From NCBI GenBank assembly GCA_028583685.1, contig JAMXIF010001253.1, positions 81,762,291 to 81,826,290 of the forward strand: a DNA stretch of 64,000 nucleotides, in the 5' to 3' direction. Position 1 is the first letter of the stretch; each line of letters opens with the position of its first letter. This stretch comes from Petaurus breviceps papuanus (lineage: Eukaryota; Chordata; Mammalia; Diprotodontia; Petauridae). Shown in pieces: positions 32,097 to 42,779 of this stretch. The position numbers and the translations under genes were made by a program. Under the pieces are notes generated by a model. It did not search any database, was not told the DNA's origin, and worked only from the letters and a program-made list of their open reading frames with translations.

Positions 32097-32160
32097 TTAT
32101 TCAATAAACATTTAACTGCCCATTATATTCAAGGTACTGTGTTAGGTATGAGCTATACAG
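32097..32160 (-). repeat. L2 3' terminus, antisense
   Basis: ATTCAATAAACATTTAACTG, then 'AAGGTACTGTGTTAGGTA'. Confidence 0.6.
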
Positions 32161-32164
32161 GAGC

Positions 32165-32332
32165 TGTTTGGCATTTCTTTTTCTAGTTCATTTATAAATG
32201 AGGAACTGAGGCAAACTGGGATAAGTGACTTTCTCAGTCACTCAGCTAAATAAGTGTCTGAGATAGGATTTGAACTCTCTGATGTTCAGATTCCAAGCCC
32301 AGTGCTCTAGCCACTGCGCCACCTATAGGTGA
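32165..32332 (-). repeat. CORE-SINE, antisense, partial
   Basis: 'GAGGAACTGAGGCAAACTGG', TCAGTCACTCAGCTAAATAA, 'AGTGCTCTAGCCACTGCGCC'. Confidence 0.8.
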
Positions 32333-32421
32333 AGTCCCTTACTGCATTTTAATTCTTTAGAAATCAATAGACTTCCTCGGATTGCGTCTAACATTTACTT
32401 CCTTAAAATACTTTATCTATG

Positions 32422-32576
32422 GGGTGGCTAGGTGGCACAGTGACTAGAGCACCAGCCCTGGAGTCAGGCGGACCAGAGTTCAAATCTGGCCTCAGACGCT
32501 TAACACTTACTAGCTGTGAGACCTTGGGCAAGTCACTTAACCCTAATTGCCCTGCCCTCTCCCCTCCAAAAAAAAA
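32422..32576 (+). mobile_element. Short marsupial SINE with 12-bp target duplication
   Basis: 'GGTGGCTAGGTGGCACAGTG', 'AGTTCAAATCTGGCCTCAGA', 'ACCTTGGGCAAGTCACTTAA', CCCTAATTGCC and an A-tail. It is flanked by ACTTTATCTATG (32410-32421) and ACTTTACCTATG (32577-32588), one mismatch. Confidence 0.9.
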
Positions 32577-34730
32577 ACTTTACCTATGCCTTTTGTATTT
32601 GCATCACAGTAATGATTGGGGAAAAAAAAAACCCAAACCATTAAACCTCTTACCTTCCAGACTGAATCCCTCCTGGGACATTAAAAAAAAATAATTAAGC
32701 ACAAACATATTACAGAGAATGCAGTGTTCTGCCTTAGTTGTCTTCCATACCCCCCTCCCCACCCGAACTCCTTTTTGTTCAGTGAGGAGTTTGTTTCATT
32801 AAGTAATCTTCAGGACCTTCTGTGGACTTCCAGATACTTAAAAGTTTACCTTCTGATTAGTGATCTTGTAATTTTCATTACATTAAAAAATCCGTTGCAT
32901 TTTAATAACCTTTAATGTGGGGCATTACCTTATATAGTTCTTTCCTCCTCTCCCTTCTCTCAAATGCATAAAGGCATTAACCAATGACCAGAAATATGAT
33001 GCTGATCAAGGTGACAGAAGCAATCCTGGACATCTTCATTGTTGCCTGAATTGGAAATTTTATGGGAACAGAATGCTACTAGTCTAATTCCATTCAGTTT
33101 ATCAATTTCAAAGGCCAATTTAATTCCAGATGAGTCCCATGTTTTTGGAAGTTGGTTGGGCCCAAAGGATTCACTGTGAGTAGTAATTGTAGAAAGTCAA
33201 TTTGTAGTTATTTGGATCCAAGGAAGATAGGTTTGTTTTTGTTTGTAAGGTCACTCTGTTTGGTAGGGTGAAGTAACAGGAGATTGGGCCTGCCAATCCA
33301 CCACTCTTTGCACTAGTCTGACTCAAACCTGTTTTCCCCAACATCTCTAGAGGTGAGCCAGGGAGCCAAGGCTGATATGAACTGTCTGGAAGCCCCCAGT
33401 CAGACTGATGACAACCCAGCTCCAAGAACTGGGCCAGAATTAGATCAGTTTGAGAATTCAGTGAGTTCATTGTCTTCCATTCACCTTTTTCTGATTACTG
33501 CCTACAGAGCTTAAAGGATTATAAGAGTGGCTTCTTTTGGCCATATTATTGTAGAATTTACTAAACTTTGGAAGAACCTAAGTAATGTGTTTGTCTTAGG
33601 TAAACTAAAAAGTCAGAGTAGAAAATGGGTGTGAACATGAAGGTAGAAAATTTGAAAAAAAAAATCCTTTTTAAAATTGCTTGAGCTTCTCAGGTCATAC
33701 TCTCTACAGTGTTCTCTACAAAGGCCCTAAATGACTGAAATCTCTGTAACCAAAAACCATCTCTTTTCAGCAGATGCTTCCTACCACTGATTAGTGGTTA
33801 TGTCATTTTGTTCTCCCTAAACTGGGTCTATCCTCACATGTTTGTTAGCTATCCCACTGATTGCTAAGTAGTTAACAATAAATTGATTTCAGTTTAAATT
33901 AGGCTACTTCAGCAAAGCACTGGTCTGCATGAGAAAAATGTTCATTGCATTTAGACCCAGACAACCACATAAATTAGCAACAAGCTTTTCCTCTTGGTAC
34001 AAAATGATTCATGCACATTGGACCAGGGTCTATGTCTTTCTCCTTGGTGAAGATTTTAACTGGGGGGGAGCATCCATTGTAAAACTTTAACATAATCTTA
34101 CAAAATTGTTTTCTTCGTTGTAAACAGATTTTTCTCTCTCAATAAGGGTATGAGTTTTAGCCAGTTTAAAAGTTGATCTAGAGTATTTTCTAGTGGCTTC
34201 TTAAATTTTAACATCTATCATTAATAGCTTTATCTTCCCTTTCCTCTCGTTAATTCAAAGCCCAGGACATATGTCTTCACTTAGGTACTTGGTGTATTGT
34301 TTCTCGCCTGTTCCCAGTTATATAAGGGTATTGTTAACCATCACCTTCACCCTTTAAAATTCTTTTTACTGCCTTTAACAGTTTTAAAGGATTTTGTGGT
34401 TGCATTTTTATAGTGATATTCAATACTCAAGTTACCAAATATGGAATGTTCAGTTAATAATTAAGTATTTAAACCAAAAAAGGCAGTATATTTTAAGAAC
34501 ATAACAATATAAAGCGACTATCCACACAACCATGATGTTAGATAATGTTCTTGGTTCTATAATTGCTAATGAGTCATTATATGTGCATCGTTGAAAATGT
34601 TTTTATGAGGTATTAACCCTTGCAGGTCAAGGAAAGACTTTCCCAAAACAATATGTATCCTTGTAGCTTGAAAAAGACCCCATTTCATAGTGCCTGATAT
34701 TCTCAGGGAGTATCTTTTTAGAATAATAAA

Positions 34731-34732
<2 letters not shown>

Positions 34733-34782
<50 letters not shown>

Positions 34783-34788
34783 ACACAT
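34733..34788. repeat. (GT)24 microsatellite
   Basis: Uninterrupted GT run to 34780, followed by ACACAC; the longest pure dinucleotide tract in the window. Confidence 0.95.
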
Positions 34789-34871
34789 AAAACACACTCT
34801 CTGGATTCTTTTAGAATGAAAAAAGTTTTATCACACAGATATGGAAGGAAAGTTTAATCATAAAGCTAAAA

Positions 34872-35122
34872 GTGATGATAGCTAATATTTGTCATCCAAT
34901 TTACAAAACATTTAAATATAATATCTCATTTGAGACTCAGAACAATCCTGTGAGGTAGATGTTATAGATATCAGTATTCCCATTTTGTAGATGAGGAAGC
35001 TGGAGGTCCATAAGGGTTAACTGATTTGACCTATGGTCTCCCAACTAGTCAGTGGCAGAGGCAGGATTCAAACTCAGATTTTTTCCTGACTTGAAATCCA
35101 GCTATATCACACTGCTCTCCAG
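34872..35122 (-). repeat. MIR-type SINE
   Basis: 'GATAGCTAATATTTGTCATC', 'CATTTTGTAGATGAGGAAGC', 'CAGTGGCAGAGGCAGGATTC'. Confidence 0.85.
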
Positions 35123-35149
35123 GACATGTGATTTAGAGCTGTATCATGG

Positions 35150-35265
35150 AAATCAGAGGTGTAAGAGAACTTAGTCTCCACTTGTCATTTCCGGATGGAG
35201 AAAACTGACCCCAGAAAGGTCAAGTGACTTACCCAAGGCCACAGAGGTAGTAACTAGAAGCTTCT
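35150..35265 (-). repeat. MIR-type SINE, partial
   Basis: 'AAAACTGACCCCAGAAAGGT', then CAAGTGACTTACCCAAGG. Confidence 0.7.
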
Positions 35266-35344
35266 TTCTATCTTCTACAGTACGTTATAATGTCTCACGT
35301 GTGGTAAGACATCAAGAAACCAATATTTACTGAGTGAATATTGA

Positions 35345-35548
35345 CTGAAGCTGTAGAGTACATTGAGTGCTAGACTTGAGGTCAAGGATTCAAATTGGAA
35401 TCCTGTCTCAGACACTTTTAACTGTGTGATCATGGGCAAATCACTTAATCTACAAGCCTTGGTTTCCCCATAGGTATAATGGAGATCATATGTTTCACTA
35501 CCTTTTTCACAGAATTGTTGTGACAAAGGTCCTTTGCAAAATCTTAAT
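35345..35548 (+). repeat. MIR-type SINE split by a younger SINE
   Basis: 'GTGCTAGACTTGAGGTCAAG', 'GTGTGATCATGGGCAAATCA' and 'TTGTTGTGACAAAGGTCC'. Its tail resumes at 35799-35832 after the inserted element. Confidence 0.75.
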
Positions 35549-35797
35549 TGTTTTGTTGAGTTGTTTTTCAGTTGTGTCCAACTCTTTGTGACCCCATTTG
35601 GGGTTTTCTAGGCAAAGATACTGGAGCAATTTTCCATTTTTCCCTGCAGTTCATTTTACAGATGAGAACACTTAAACCATTTTAATTGACTTGCCCAGGA
35701 TCACATAGCTGGTAAGTATCTGAGGCCAGATTTGAACTCAGAAAGCTGAGTCTTTCTAATTCCAAACCTGGTGCTCTATCCACTGTGCCACCTAGCT
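35549..35797 (-). mobile_element. Long CORE-SINE with 13-bp target duplication
   Basis: Full antisense copy: 'TTGTGTCCAACTCTTTGTGA', CCCCATTTGGGGTTTTC, 'TCTATCCACTGTGCCACCTA'. GCAAAATCTTAAT (35536-35548) and GCAAAACCTTAAT (35798-35810) flank it, and the MIR reads through. Confidence 0.9.
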
Positions 35798-35834
35798 GCA
35801 AAACCTTAATGACTATATAAATGTGAATTGCTTA

Positions 35835-36181
35835 CAGTTATTCCTTTCACATCACAACTTTCACCCCCATGGTTTCAGTATATTGTGGGTCAGTATAAGA
35901 AACTGATTGGGAATTTTTTGGGGAGTTTTGCAGAAGCCATAAAAGCTAGCAGATGATACAGAAAAAGTTTAGAAACTCAGAAATGCATAAAATATAGGCA
36001 TAGTATTGTGTAATATCAATTCAAATTTTACAGTAAGGTGCTATTAACACCCCATAAAAGAAGAAGAAAAAAAAATCAGACTATTTCTATGGTACAAAGG
36101 GAGGACCAAAAATTTTATGCAGATTTTTCAGATTGTGGGGGTACTGTACCCCTAATTCCCACAATGTAGAAGGGATAACTG
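35835..36181. mobile_element. Tigger/pogo-type MITE, complete, TA-flanked
   Basis: 347 bp with terminal inverted repeats CAGTTATTCCTTTCACATC (left) and, on the complementary strand at the right end, CAGTTATCCCTTCTACATT. TA lies immediately outside both ends (35833-35834 and 36182-36183), as expected for Tc1/mariner-superfamily insertion. It has no coding capacity, so it is non-autonomous. Confidence 0.85.
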
Positions 36182-36184
36182 TAT

Positions 36185-36375
36185 TATAGGATCATTGATT
36201 CTGAGCTAGAAGGGCCCTTAAATGCCATCTAAACCATCCCCTTCATTTTATACATGTGGAACTGAGGTCCAGAGGTGTGTGACTTCGCTAGGGTCACACA
36301 ACTTAGCAAATGGCAAAGCTAGGTCTTAAATCTATGTATTCCTGCCTCTGATGTTCTATCCACTATTACTTCTTC
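36185..36375 (-). repeat. MIR-type SINE
   Basis: 'GAGCTAGAAGGGCCCTTAAA', 'ACTGAGGTCCAGAGGTGTGT', 'GATGTTCTATCCACTATTAC'. Confidence 0.8.
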
Positions 36376-36992
36376 TTCTTATAAGAATGTCTGTGATATA
36401 TTTGCTCTGATCCAGCTCTCTGTGTTCTCCATTAAAAATAGTCCATATATGGCATATGGTTAGACAGGGTCAGAGCTGTGATCTGCAGCTATGGAACAGT
36501 AGAAAGATGTTCAGTCCATGTAGATAATGGGCCTATGACTTTATGAGCACCAAGTTCTAAAGCACTGAACTGAGAAGTTTTTCTTCTTAAAAATCAGCTC
36601 CTTCACAGTTGATGAACTGTGTTGAAGCCACAATTGAAGCCATATCTGATGTTGAAAAAACCCAGACATTCCATTTCCCAAGGGTCCAAGCAAATGGCAT
36701 TTAGAACTAGAATCACCTCCCAAATAGGAAAAATTCTCTAAATAGACTTTGATGCCTTTTGTCTAGTCTGACTATTTTTTCCACTCCCTCCCTTTAAAGG
36801 ATGCTTGTCTGGATTCTCAGAAAGGAGAGGAATTGTAACGGGAATGTCTTCCTGCTGAGGGATGTTGCTGATCACCACCTGTCTCACCAATTCAACTCAG
36901 TGGAATGCTTTAGGAAATAAAAAATGGTTTCTCAGTTAGGAATACCTACACAGAAGTCTTCATATAGCTTTGGATCTGAAGCAAATATTTTG

Positions 36993-37245
36993 AGCAGCTA
37001 GTAGATAGAGTACTGGGCCGGGTGTCAGGAAGACCTGAATTCCAGTTTGGCCTCAGACATTCACTAGCTTTGTGACTCTGGACAAGTCACTTAAGCTCTG
37101 TTTGCCTCAATTTCCTCATCTGTAAAACAAGGATAAGAATAGCCTCTACCTCCCAGTGTTGTGGGGATCAAATGAGATAATAACTAATAAAGTCCTTAGC
37201 ATAGTGCTTGACACATAGTAAGCATATAAATGTTAGCTATTATCA
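36993..37245 (+). repeat. MIR-type CORE-SINE
   Basis: 'GAGCAGCTAGTAGATAGAGT', 'TGTGACTCTGGACAAGTCAC', 'CTCATCTGTAAAACAAGGAT', tail 'AGCATATAAATGTTAGCTAT'. Confidence 0.85.
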
Positions 37246-37249
<4 letters not shown>

Positions 37250-37280
<31 letters not shown>

Positions 37281-37281
37281 T
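37250..37281. repeat. (TTA)n microsatellite
   Basis: TTA repeats grown from the tail of the preceding SINE. Confidence 0.9.
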
Positions 37282-37712
37282 TAAGGGTACCCTTACTCTC
37301 CAGAGAACCATATATATGATCTTTCCAAGTGTGGTTCATGATAGGAACACCACCATAGGCATAATGCTGATAGTTTGATTTAAGAAGTCTGATAAAAAAA
37401 ATTTTTTTCTAGATTACTTCTGAATGAAAGTGAGATTTTAGCTATATTGGTCTAAATGTTTGAAACATGACTATAAAAAGTTCTGCATTTGTTAAACAGC
37501 AATGCTGACTTTTTCTGAATAACATAACAAAAAAGAAATAGAAATGAGTTGCTTGGTATCCTTTAAGCTCTAAAAAAAAGGCTTTATTTACCAAATACTA
37601 GGAACCCAGGGCAGGCGTTTCACAAGTCCAGTAAAGCCTTTCTGATACAGGGAAGATCAGTGTGCCTTTCTTAACAAAAATGAATAAGGCAAAGAACAGG
37701 TTACCATGCCCA

Positions 37713-37860
37713 GAAGCAGCTAGGTGGTGCAGTGGATAGAGCACTGGGCCTAGAATCAAGAAGGCCCAAATTCAAATCTTTCCTCTTGTACTCACTAACT
37801 GTATGACTCTGGGCATGTTTTCCCATCTATACAATGAGCTTGAGAGACCCCAAGAAATTC
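37713..37860 (+). repeat. CORE-SINE, 5' part
   Basis: 'GCAGCTAGGTGGTGCAGTGG', ATAGAGCACTGGGCC, TGTATGACTCTGGGC. Confidence 0.8.
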
Positions 37861-37892
37861 ATTTCTACTTCCTTTTTGTGATGTTATTCAGG

Positions 37893-38075
37893 GAAATCCA
37901 GCCTCAGATACTAACTAGCGATGTGACAAAGTAACACTCTTCTTGCCTCAGTTTCCTCAGCTGTAAAATATAAAATGTAACACCACCTGCCTCTCTAGGT
38001 TGTTGTCAGGATCAAATAAGATAAAATTTGTAAAGCCCTTAGCACGTCTGGCACATAGTAGGCATTTAGTGGGTT
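37893..38075 (+). repeat. MIR-type SINE
   Basis: 'AAATCCAGCCTCAGATACTA', 'CTTGCCTCAGTTTCCTCAGC', tail 'AGCACGTCTGGCACATAGTA'. A polypyrimidine stretch follows to about 38130. Confidence 0.75.
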
Positions 38076-38344
38076 CTTTTTCCTTCCCTTCCTTTTTTTC
38101 CTTCCTCTTTCCCTCTTTTCTCCTTCCTAATTTGTTCAAGTTCAAGTATGTGTCCTAAGCAATGTAGGCTCTGTGTTCCCAGGCAGCTCCCTTCAGACCC
38201 AAAGTGGCACAGCAAATCCAGACCTGCATTGGTAGGAGGCTTTTAAAAAAATACTAAAAGTTTTTTGTGCCAAAGAAATCACAGGTCTGAACCAAAAAGG
38301 GAAAAAAAAAGTTTTATATATACTTTTATATCTATATGTTGTCT

Positions 38345-38465
38345 TCCCTGATACATTCCTTGGGGGTAAGAATATTTCTTTTTTTGTTATGTTAATATTT
38401 AGCATAGGACCTGATACATAGTAGGTATTTCATAAATGCTAATTAGTAGAATGATTGAATAAAAA
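38345..38465 (+). repeat. L2 3' terminus
   Basis: 'TTCCTTGGGGGTAAGAATAT', 'TAGCATAGGACCTGATACAT', AGTAGGTATTTCATAAATG. Confidence 0.7.
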
Positions 38466-39634
38466 TACATTCTTTAAAAAACCTGTGTTTTTTGAAGGAT
38501 GTTCTGGTTGGTGAGCATATTTTACCTCCATGTGGGCACTGATTTATCCCAATGTCAACTTAAAAAAAAAAGCATCCTCCAAATGCTTGTTCTTTACAAA
38601 GCACTATGCTAAATCAAACTTACTGGGATTTTCATAATAGTGGAAATACTTTTCCCCATGAAACTACTTTTTTAAGTTATCCTAGTTTCGTGGTAGTAAT
38701 AGAAATCCACCCTAAGCTGTAAAGGGGCACAGGTTATACCCATGCCCAAAAGAGTGAGGAATTTCATTTCAGATTAGTTTCTGGTATATATTATAGCCTT
38801 TCTTTTGTGTATCGTCTGGAGACTTTGCACTAACAGGTGTACCAAATATCCCAGTGGACAACTTTTCATCATACTTTAGAGATTGAGGAACTAACTACCC
38901 CTAATCTCCTTAAAAATCATGGGCATTTGACCTGAGCCAGTATGCTATGTGAGTGCTCCAGGTAGCAAGCATGGGGACCAAAACTTATTAAAAAATGATG
39001 TCAGAAATGATTCCTTTTGATAGGTTCTTATGACTTCAGGAAAATTTGCATATGTATGTATATACGTATACATATATACACACATAAATATGTATGTATG
39101 TATAACTGGTCATTTGAAAATCTGACTTTCAAAAGATGAGACTGCATGACCCTCCCTTAGTTGTAGAGATGGGGAAGACTATGAGTTTGGAACACTCCAT
39201 ATAATGTTGGCCTTGGTTGATGGTAAATTTTACTAAACTTTTTTTTCCTGTTTTCTTCCATGTTTGTTATAAAGGATGACTCTCTTGGAGGAGAGGAGAT
39301 ATATTTGGAAATACAGGTGATGTGAAAATAAAAGATAAAACTCTTTTTTTTTTTTACATTTGACATTTCTAATTTAACCTTCTTTACTGTTTGGGAACCA
39401 TCATCTTCCACTGTCATTCATTAAAATTCTGTGCCTGAGCAAAATACGGAAGTCCAAGTACCCATGGAATCCTTGTTAAGGGTTTTTCTTTTACAGGTTT
39501 TCAAATAGAAAATGAAAGTGAAAGTAGTCACTTGGATGCTGGAGAATGGTGGATGAAAATTGCCCTTTAGAGATGTATATAATGAATTTCTCTTATAGTA
39601 GCCCAGAAATGAGTAACTCTTTTCTTTACATCAG

Positions 39635-39828
39635 CCCAGAGAGTATGGGACTACTTGACCCTGCCACCAGTGATGGACGAGTTATTTTCTTCTTGCCCTG
39701 GGAAAAGATGACCATAGCTGGGACAACTGATAGTCCAACTGATATCACCTCACATCCTATTCCTTCAGAGGAAGATATTAACTTCATCTTGAGCGAAGTA
39801 CGCAACTATCTAAGTTGTGACGTTGAAG
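39635..39828 (+). CDS. GPD2: GPD2 internal exon (window exon 3)
   Basis: This 194-bp exon has acceptor TTTACATCAG|CCCAG and donor GTTGAAG|GTAATAC. The initial C completes Ser, giving SPESMGLLDPATSDGRVIFF, then LPWEKMTIAGTTDSPTDITS, HPIPSEEDINFILSEVRNYL and SCDVE. This matches human residues about 324-388. The TIAGTTD and HPIPSEEDINFIL blocks are highly conserved in eukaryotic and bacterial GlpD-type enzymes and form part of the substrate/FAD domain. A frame opening about 90 bp upstream (from 39546) is intronic read-through; the true start is set by the AG acceptor and the phase match. Confidence 0.97.
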
Positions 39829-40636
39829 GTAATACTTGGTTACTGTAAATTTTGTCTCTTTTTAGTTTCTGGAAAAGTATAGCATGTCTTTCCTTTGTCT
39901 TCTAAACGTCATACATGCCCTTGCTAGACCTGGAGTTATGAACTTTAGAAGGTTTTTGGAAATTTTCATGTCATAGTGACCAGTTTACATGCTAATAGAT
40001 AGTTTTCTTGTCTTCCACCAAGTTCCTCTGCTTGCATTCTCTCCTTTCTGGTATTTTCTGGTTAAACATGGTTATTATGCTAGTATGATGGGTAGTCTGA
40101 ATTTCCTGTTGCTTCTGAGCCAGAGTGAAGCTTTGAGTGTTATTTATTTTGTATTTATAGGTTTAGGAAGGGAAGAAAAGAATTTAGGGAATAAGCAAGT
40201 CAAAAGAGATGTGAAAGCTGAGGCTTTGGTTCTTAAGATCTTGCTAATCTTTCTCCTTGTTGAGAAAGTGAAGTATTGATGACTGAATTTAGCTAAGAAG
40301 ATACAGAGACAGCCTTCTTTTGTTTAGTTAAAAAGTGCACTTTTTGATATTGTTCTTCATAGTGTTTGCAGGTTGGGGGTTTTATTTCTCTCTCTCTTTT
40401 TTGGTATCTGGTGTCAATTTGGTAACATTCTTTGATCTGTTTGCCAGGTCTGACATTTTTGAAGACCATACTAAACCATAGGCAAGTAGCAGTTTGTTTT
40501 GGTGGAGGGAGTTCCCTGTGCTGACAAAATCACAGATCCATTGAGTATTCCCACATGCCATCTCAGTCTACATTTGTACCAAACATCTGCCATAGTAGCA
40601 GTTTCTGCAAAGGAAGAGCTATGATCTGTTCTATTC

Positions 40637-40735
40637 CTAGCACTTACAAGGCTGTGTAGCTGTGGACAAGTCACTTAAGGTCTCTGGGCTTGGGTTTTTT
40701 TTTTTTAACTTATGAAAAGGGGATAATAATGTTCG
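40637..40735 (+). repeat. MIR-type SINE, interrupted
   Basis: 'AGCTGTGGACAAGTCACTTA', AGGTCTCTGGGC. A possible tail is at 41015-41060, after the antisense MIR at 40742-40985. Confidence 0.6.
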
Positions 40736-40741
40736 CACTAA

Positions 40742-40985
40742 TAATAATACTACTAGCTGACATTTTGTAGTGCTTTCACTTTTGCAAGGCATTTTATAAC
40801 TGATCTTCACAACAGTCATGTGGGTAGGTCTTAATGTTATCTACATTGTACAGATGAGGAAGTTGAGGGTTAGAAACGTTAAGTAATTGCTAATAAGCCT
40901 ACAGCTACGGTAGTAAGTATCTGAGGCAGAATTTGAACACAGGTTGCAAGTCAAGTATCCTGTCTGCTATACTATACTGCTTTCT
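40742..40985 (-). repeat. MIR-type SINE
   Basis: 'TACTAGCTGACATTTTGTAG', CATTGTACAGATGAGGAAG, 'AGTAAGTATCTGAGGCAGAA'. Confidence 0.8.
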
Positions 40986-41185
40986 ATACTCCTTACCTTT
41001 TTGTTGTGAAGGAAAGCCCTAGACATTAACATTTATATAAATGTGAGTTCTTATTATTTAACCCTTGTTCTTTTCCCTAATATCTTTTCTCTTCAACATC
41101 TAAATGCAGAAGAATATAAAGTTTTTGCCTCTCATTTTTTGGCTAGGAGAGCACAGTTTCTATTAGTTTTCCTAATCATGTAGTC

Positions 41186-41366
41186 CAGTGGTATCACACT
41201 TAAATAGATTTGGATACCTCTTCAGTCATATTGACTTAGAAAACTTCAAAATAACATTATATGTTGTATTGTATTTAAAAAAAAAAACACATTTCTCAGT
41301 TATGTTTTAATCTGGTTCTGGCCTTCCTGGGGAATTTTGCCATGAGCCATGAGTTTAACATCTCTG
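41186..41366. mobile_element. hAT-type MITE with CAGTGGTATCACAC terminus
   Basis: The left end is CAGTGGTATCACACTTAAA and the right end GAGTTTAACATCTCTG, an imperfect terminal inverted repeat. The interior has 'TATTGACTTAGAAAACTTCA' and 'TTTTAATCTGGTTCTGGCC'. Any 8-bp target duplication has decayed beyond recognition. Confidence 0.75.
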
Positions 41367-41405
41367 CTTTAGAGAGTCCCATTATTTGTATGTTATTTAA
41401 AGTAG

Positions 41406-41957
41406 CAGTTCTCAAACTTTGGTCTCAGGACCCTTTAATACTCTTAAAAATTATGGTGAACCCCAAAGAGCTTTTGTTTTGTGTTGTCTATATCTATCAA
41501 TATTTGCCATTCTAGATATTAGAATAGACATGTTTTAAAACTATTAATATGTTTAAAATAGTAACTATTTATTAACATAAATTTATTAAAACAACTCATT
41601 ATTTATTAGCATAAATATCATCTTTGTAAAAAAAAGCCTAAATTTTCAAAAACAAAAAAGTGAGAAGAGTGGCACTGTTTTATATATTAAAAAAAAATTT
41701 CTTTAGTATCTGGCTTAATAGAAGACAGCTGGATTCTCATCTCTGCTTTTGCATTCATCCTGTTGCAATATGCTGTTGTGCTTGAAATATACGAAAAAAC
41801 CCCAGCCTCCCACAGATAGGTAGTTGAAAAAGAGAGGAGGAGTACTTTAATGTTCACACAGCATCTTTGTGTAGTTAAGGAAGTCGTTTTGACTTCACAA
41901 ACTCCTGGGATCTTAGGGATTCCCAGGAGTCTGTGGACTACACTTTGAGAACTACTG
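41406..41957. mobile_element. hAT-Charlie-type element, about 550 bp, complete ends
   Basis: The left end CAGTTCTCAAACTTTGGTCT pairs with the right end CACTTTGAGAACTACTG. The interior contains 'GTGAGAAGAGTGGCACTGTT', 'TCTGGCTTAATAGAAGACAG', and CTGGATTCTCATCTCTGC, a non-autonomous Charlie-family body I recognise from mammals. It lies 39 bp from the preceding hAT MITE. Confidence 0.8.
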
Positions 41958-41999
41958 ATCAAAAGGGTGCTGAATTTCAGTGCTTGAAAATCTACTAAA

Positions 42000-42270
42000 A
42001 TAATAGCAATAATAATAATAACTAACTTTTACATAGCACTTATTGTATGCAAGACACTGTGCCTTACAAATATTATCTTATTTAATTCTCACAACCACCC
42101 TGAAAGGTAGGAGTAGTTATTGTCCCCATTTTACAGATGAGAAACTGAGGCAAAGGCTAAGTGATTTGCCCAGGGTAACACAGCTAGTAAGTGCCTGAGG
42201 CACTGGATTTGAACTCAGGTATTCTTGACTTTAGGCCCAATGCTTTCTTCATTGAACCACCTACCTGCCC
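42000..42270 (-). repeat. MIR-type SINE, near full length
   Basis: 'ACTAACTTTTACATAGCACT', CCCATTTTACAGATGAGAAA, 'AGTAAGTGCCTGAGGCACTG', TTGAACCACCTACCTGCC. Confidence 0.85.
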
Positions 42271-42391
42271 TTGCTATGATAACATGTTTGTTGTATAAAC
42301 ATACATGGATGCAGAATCATCTGGGTCTTTGAATGTTTATATGTTATATATGTATATGGAGCTACAGATTTATATCCAAGACATAAATGGA

Positions 42392-42548
42392 TCATAGTAT
42401 CATAGACTCAGAGCTGGAAGGGAGCTCAAAGACATCTATGCTATTTTACTGATGAGGAAACTGAGACCAAAGAAGAGATAAGACTTACTCAAGGCCACAC
42501 AGGTAGTAGTAGTAGACCTGAGTTTGATCCCAAATGCTCTGACTACTG
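42392..42548 (-). repeat. MIR-type SINE
   Basis: 'CAGAGCTGGAAGGGAGCTCA', ACTGATGAGGAAACTGAG, AAGGCCACACAGGTAGTAG. Confidence 0.8.
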
Positions 42549-42756
42549 ACCAAGTATTTGAACTTTGAAATATATCATTTAATAACTGTATCAAGTGTGG
42601 ATTAAGTCCACTTTAAAAAACCCACCACAAAGTACTAGATTATTTAGTAGAAAAATATTCCACTACCTTCAAAAATGAAAGGATTACTTAATTTCAAAGG
42701 GCTCCAATTTCTTTTGCTTGAATTTTATAATATGAAAAGTCTTGCTAAATGTTGGT

Positions 42757-42779
42757 ACATATATATATATATATATATA
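42757..42779. repeat. (AT)n microsatellite
   Basis: About 11 AT units. Confidence 0.95.

Larger units (their letters stand above)
31479..39634 (+). other. GPD2: GPD2 intron, 8.2 kb
   Basis: GT-AG intron that splits a Ser codon after its second base. It holds CORE-SINE/MIR copies, one Tigger-type MITE, microsatellites and L2 pieces, entered separately. I assign nothing in about 32930-34730 or 38470-39600. Within 33000-33480 there is a moderately complex unassigned segment. Confidence 0.95.

Noticed and set aside
33000-33480. A possible further LTR or unknown element between 33.0 and 33.5 kb
   Set aside because: It has complex sequence and a 99-codon antisense frame, but I could find no paired ends, target duplication or family match.
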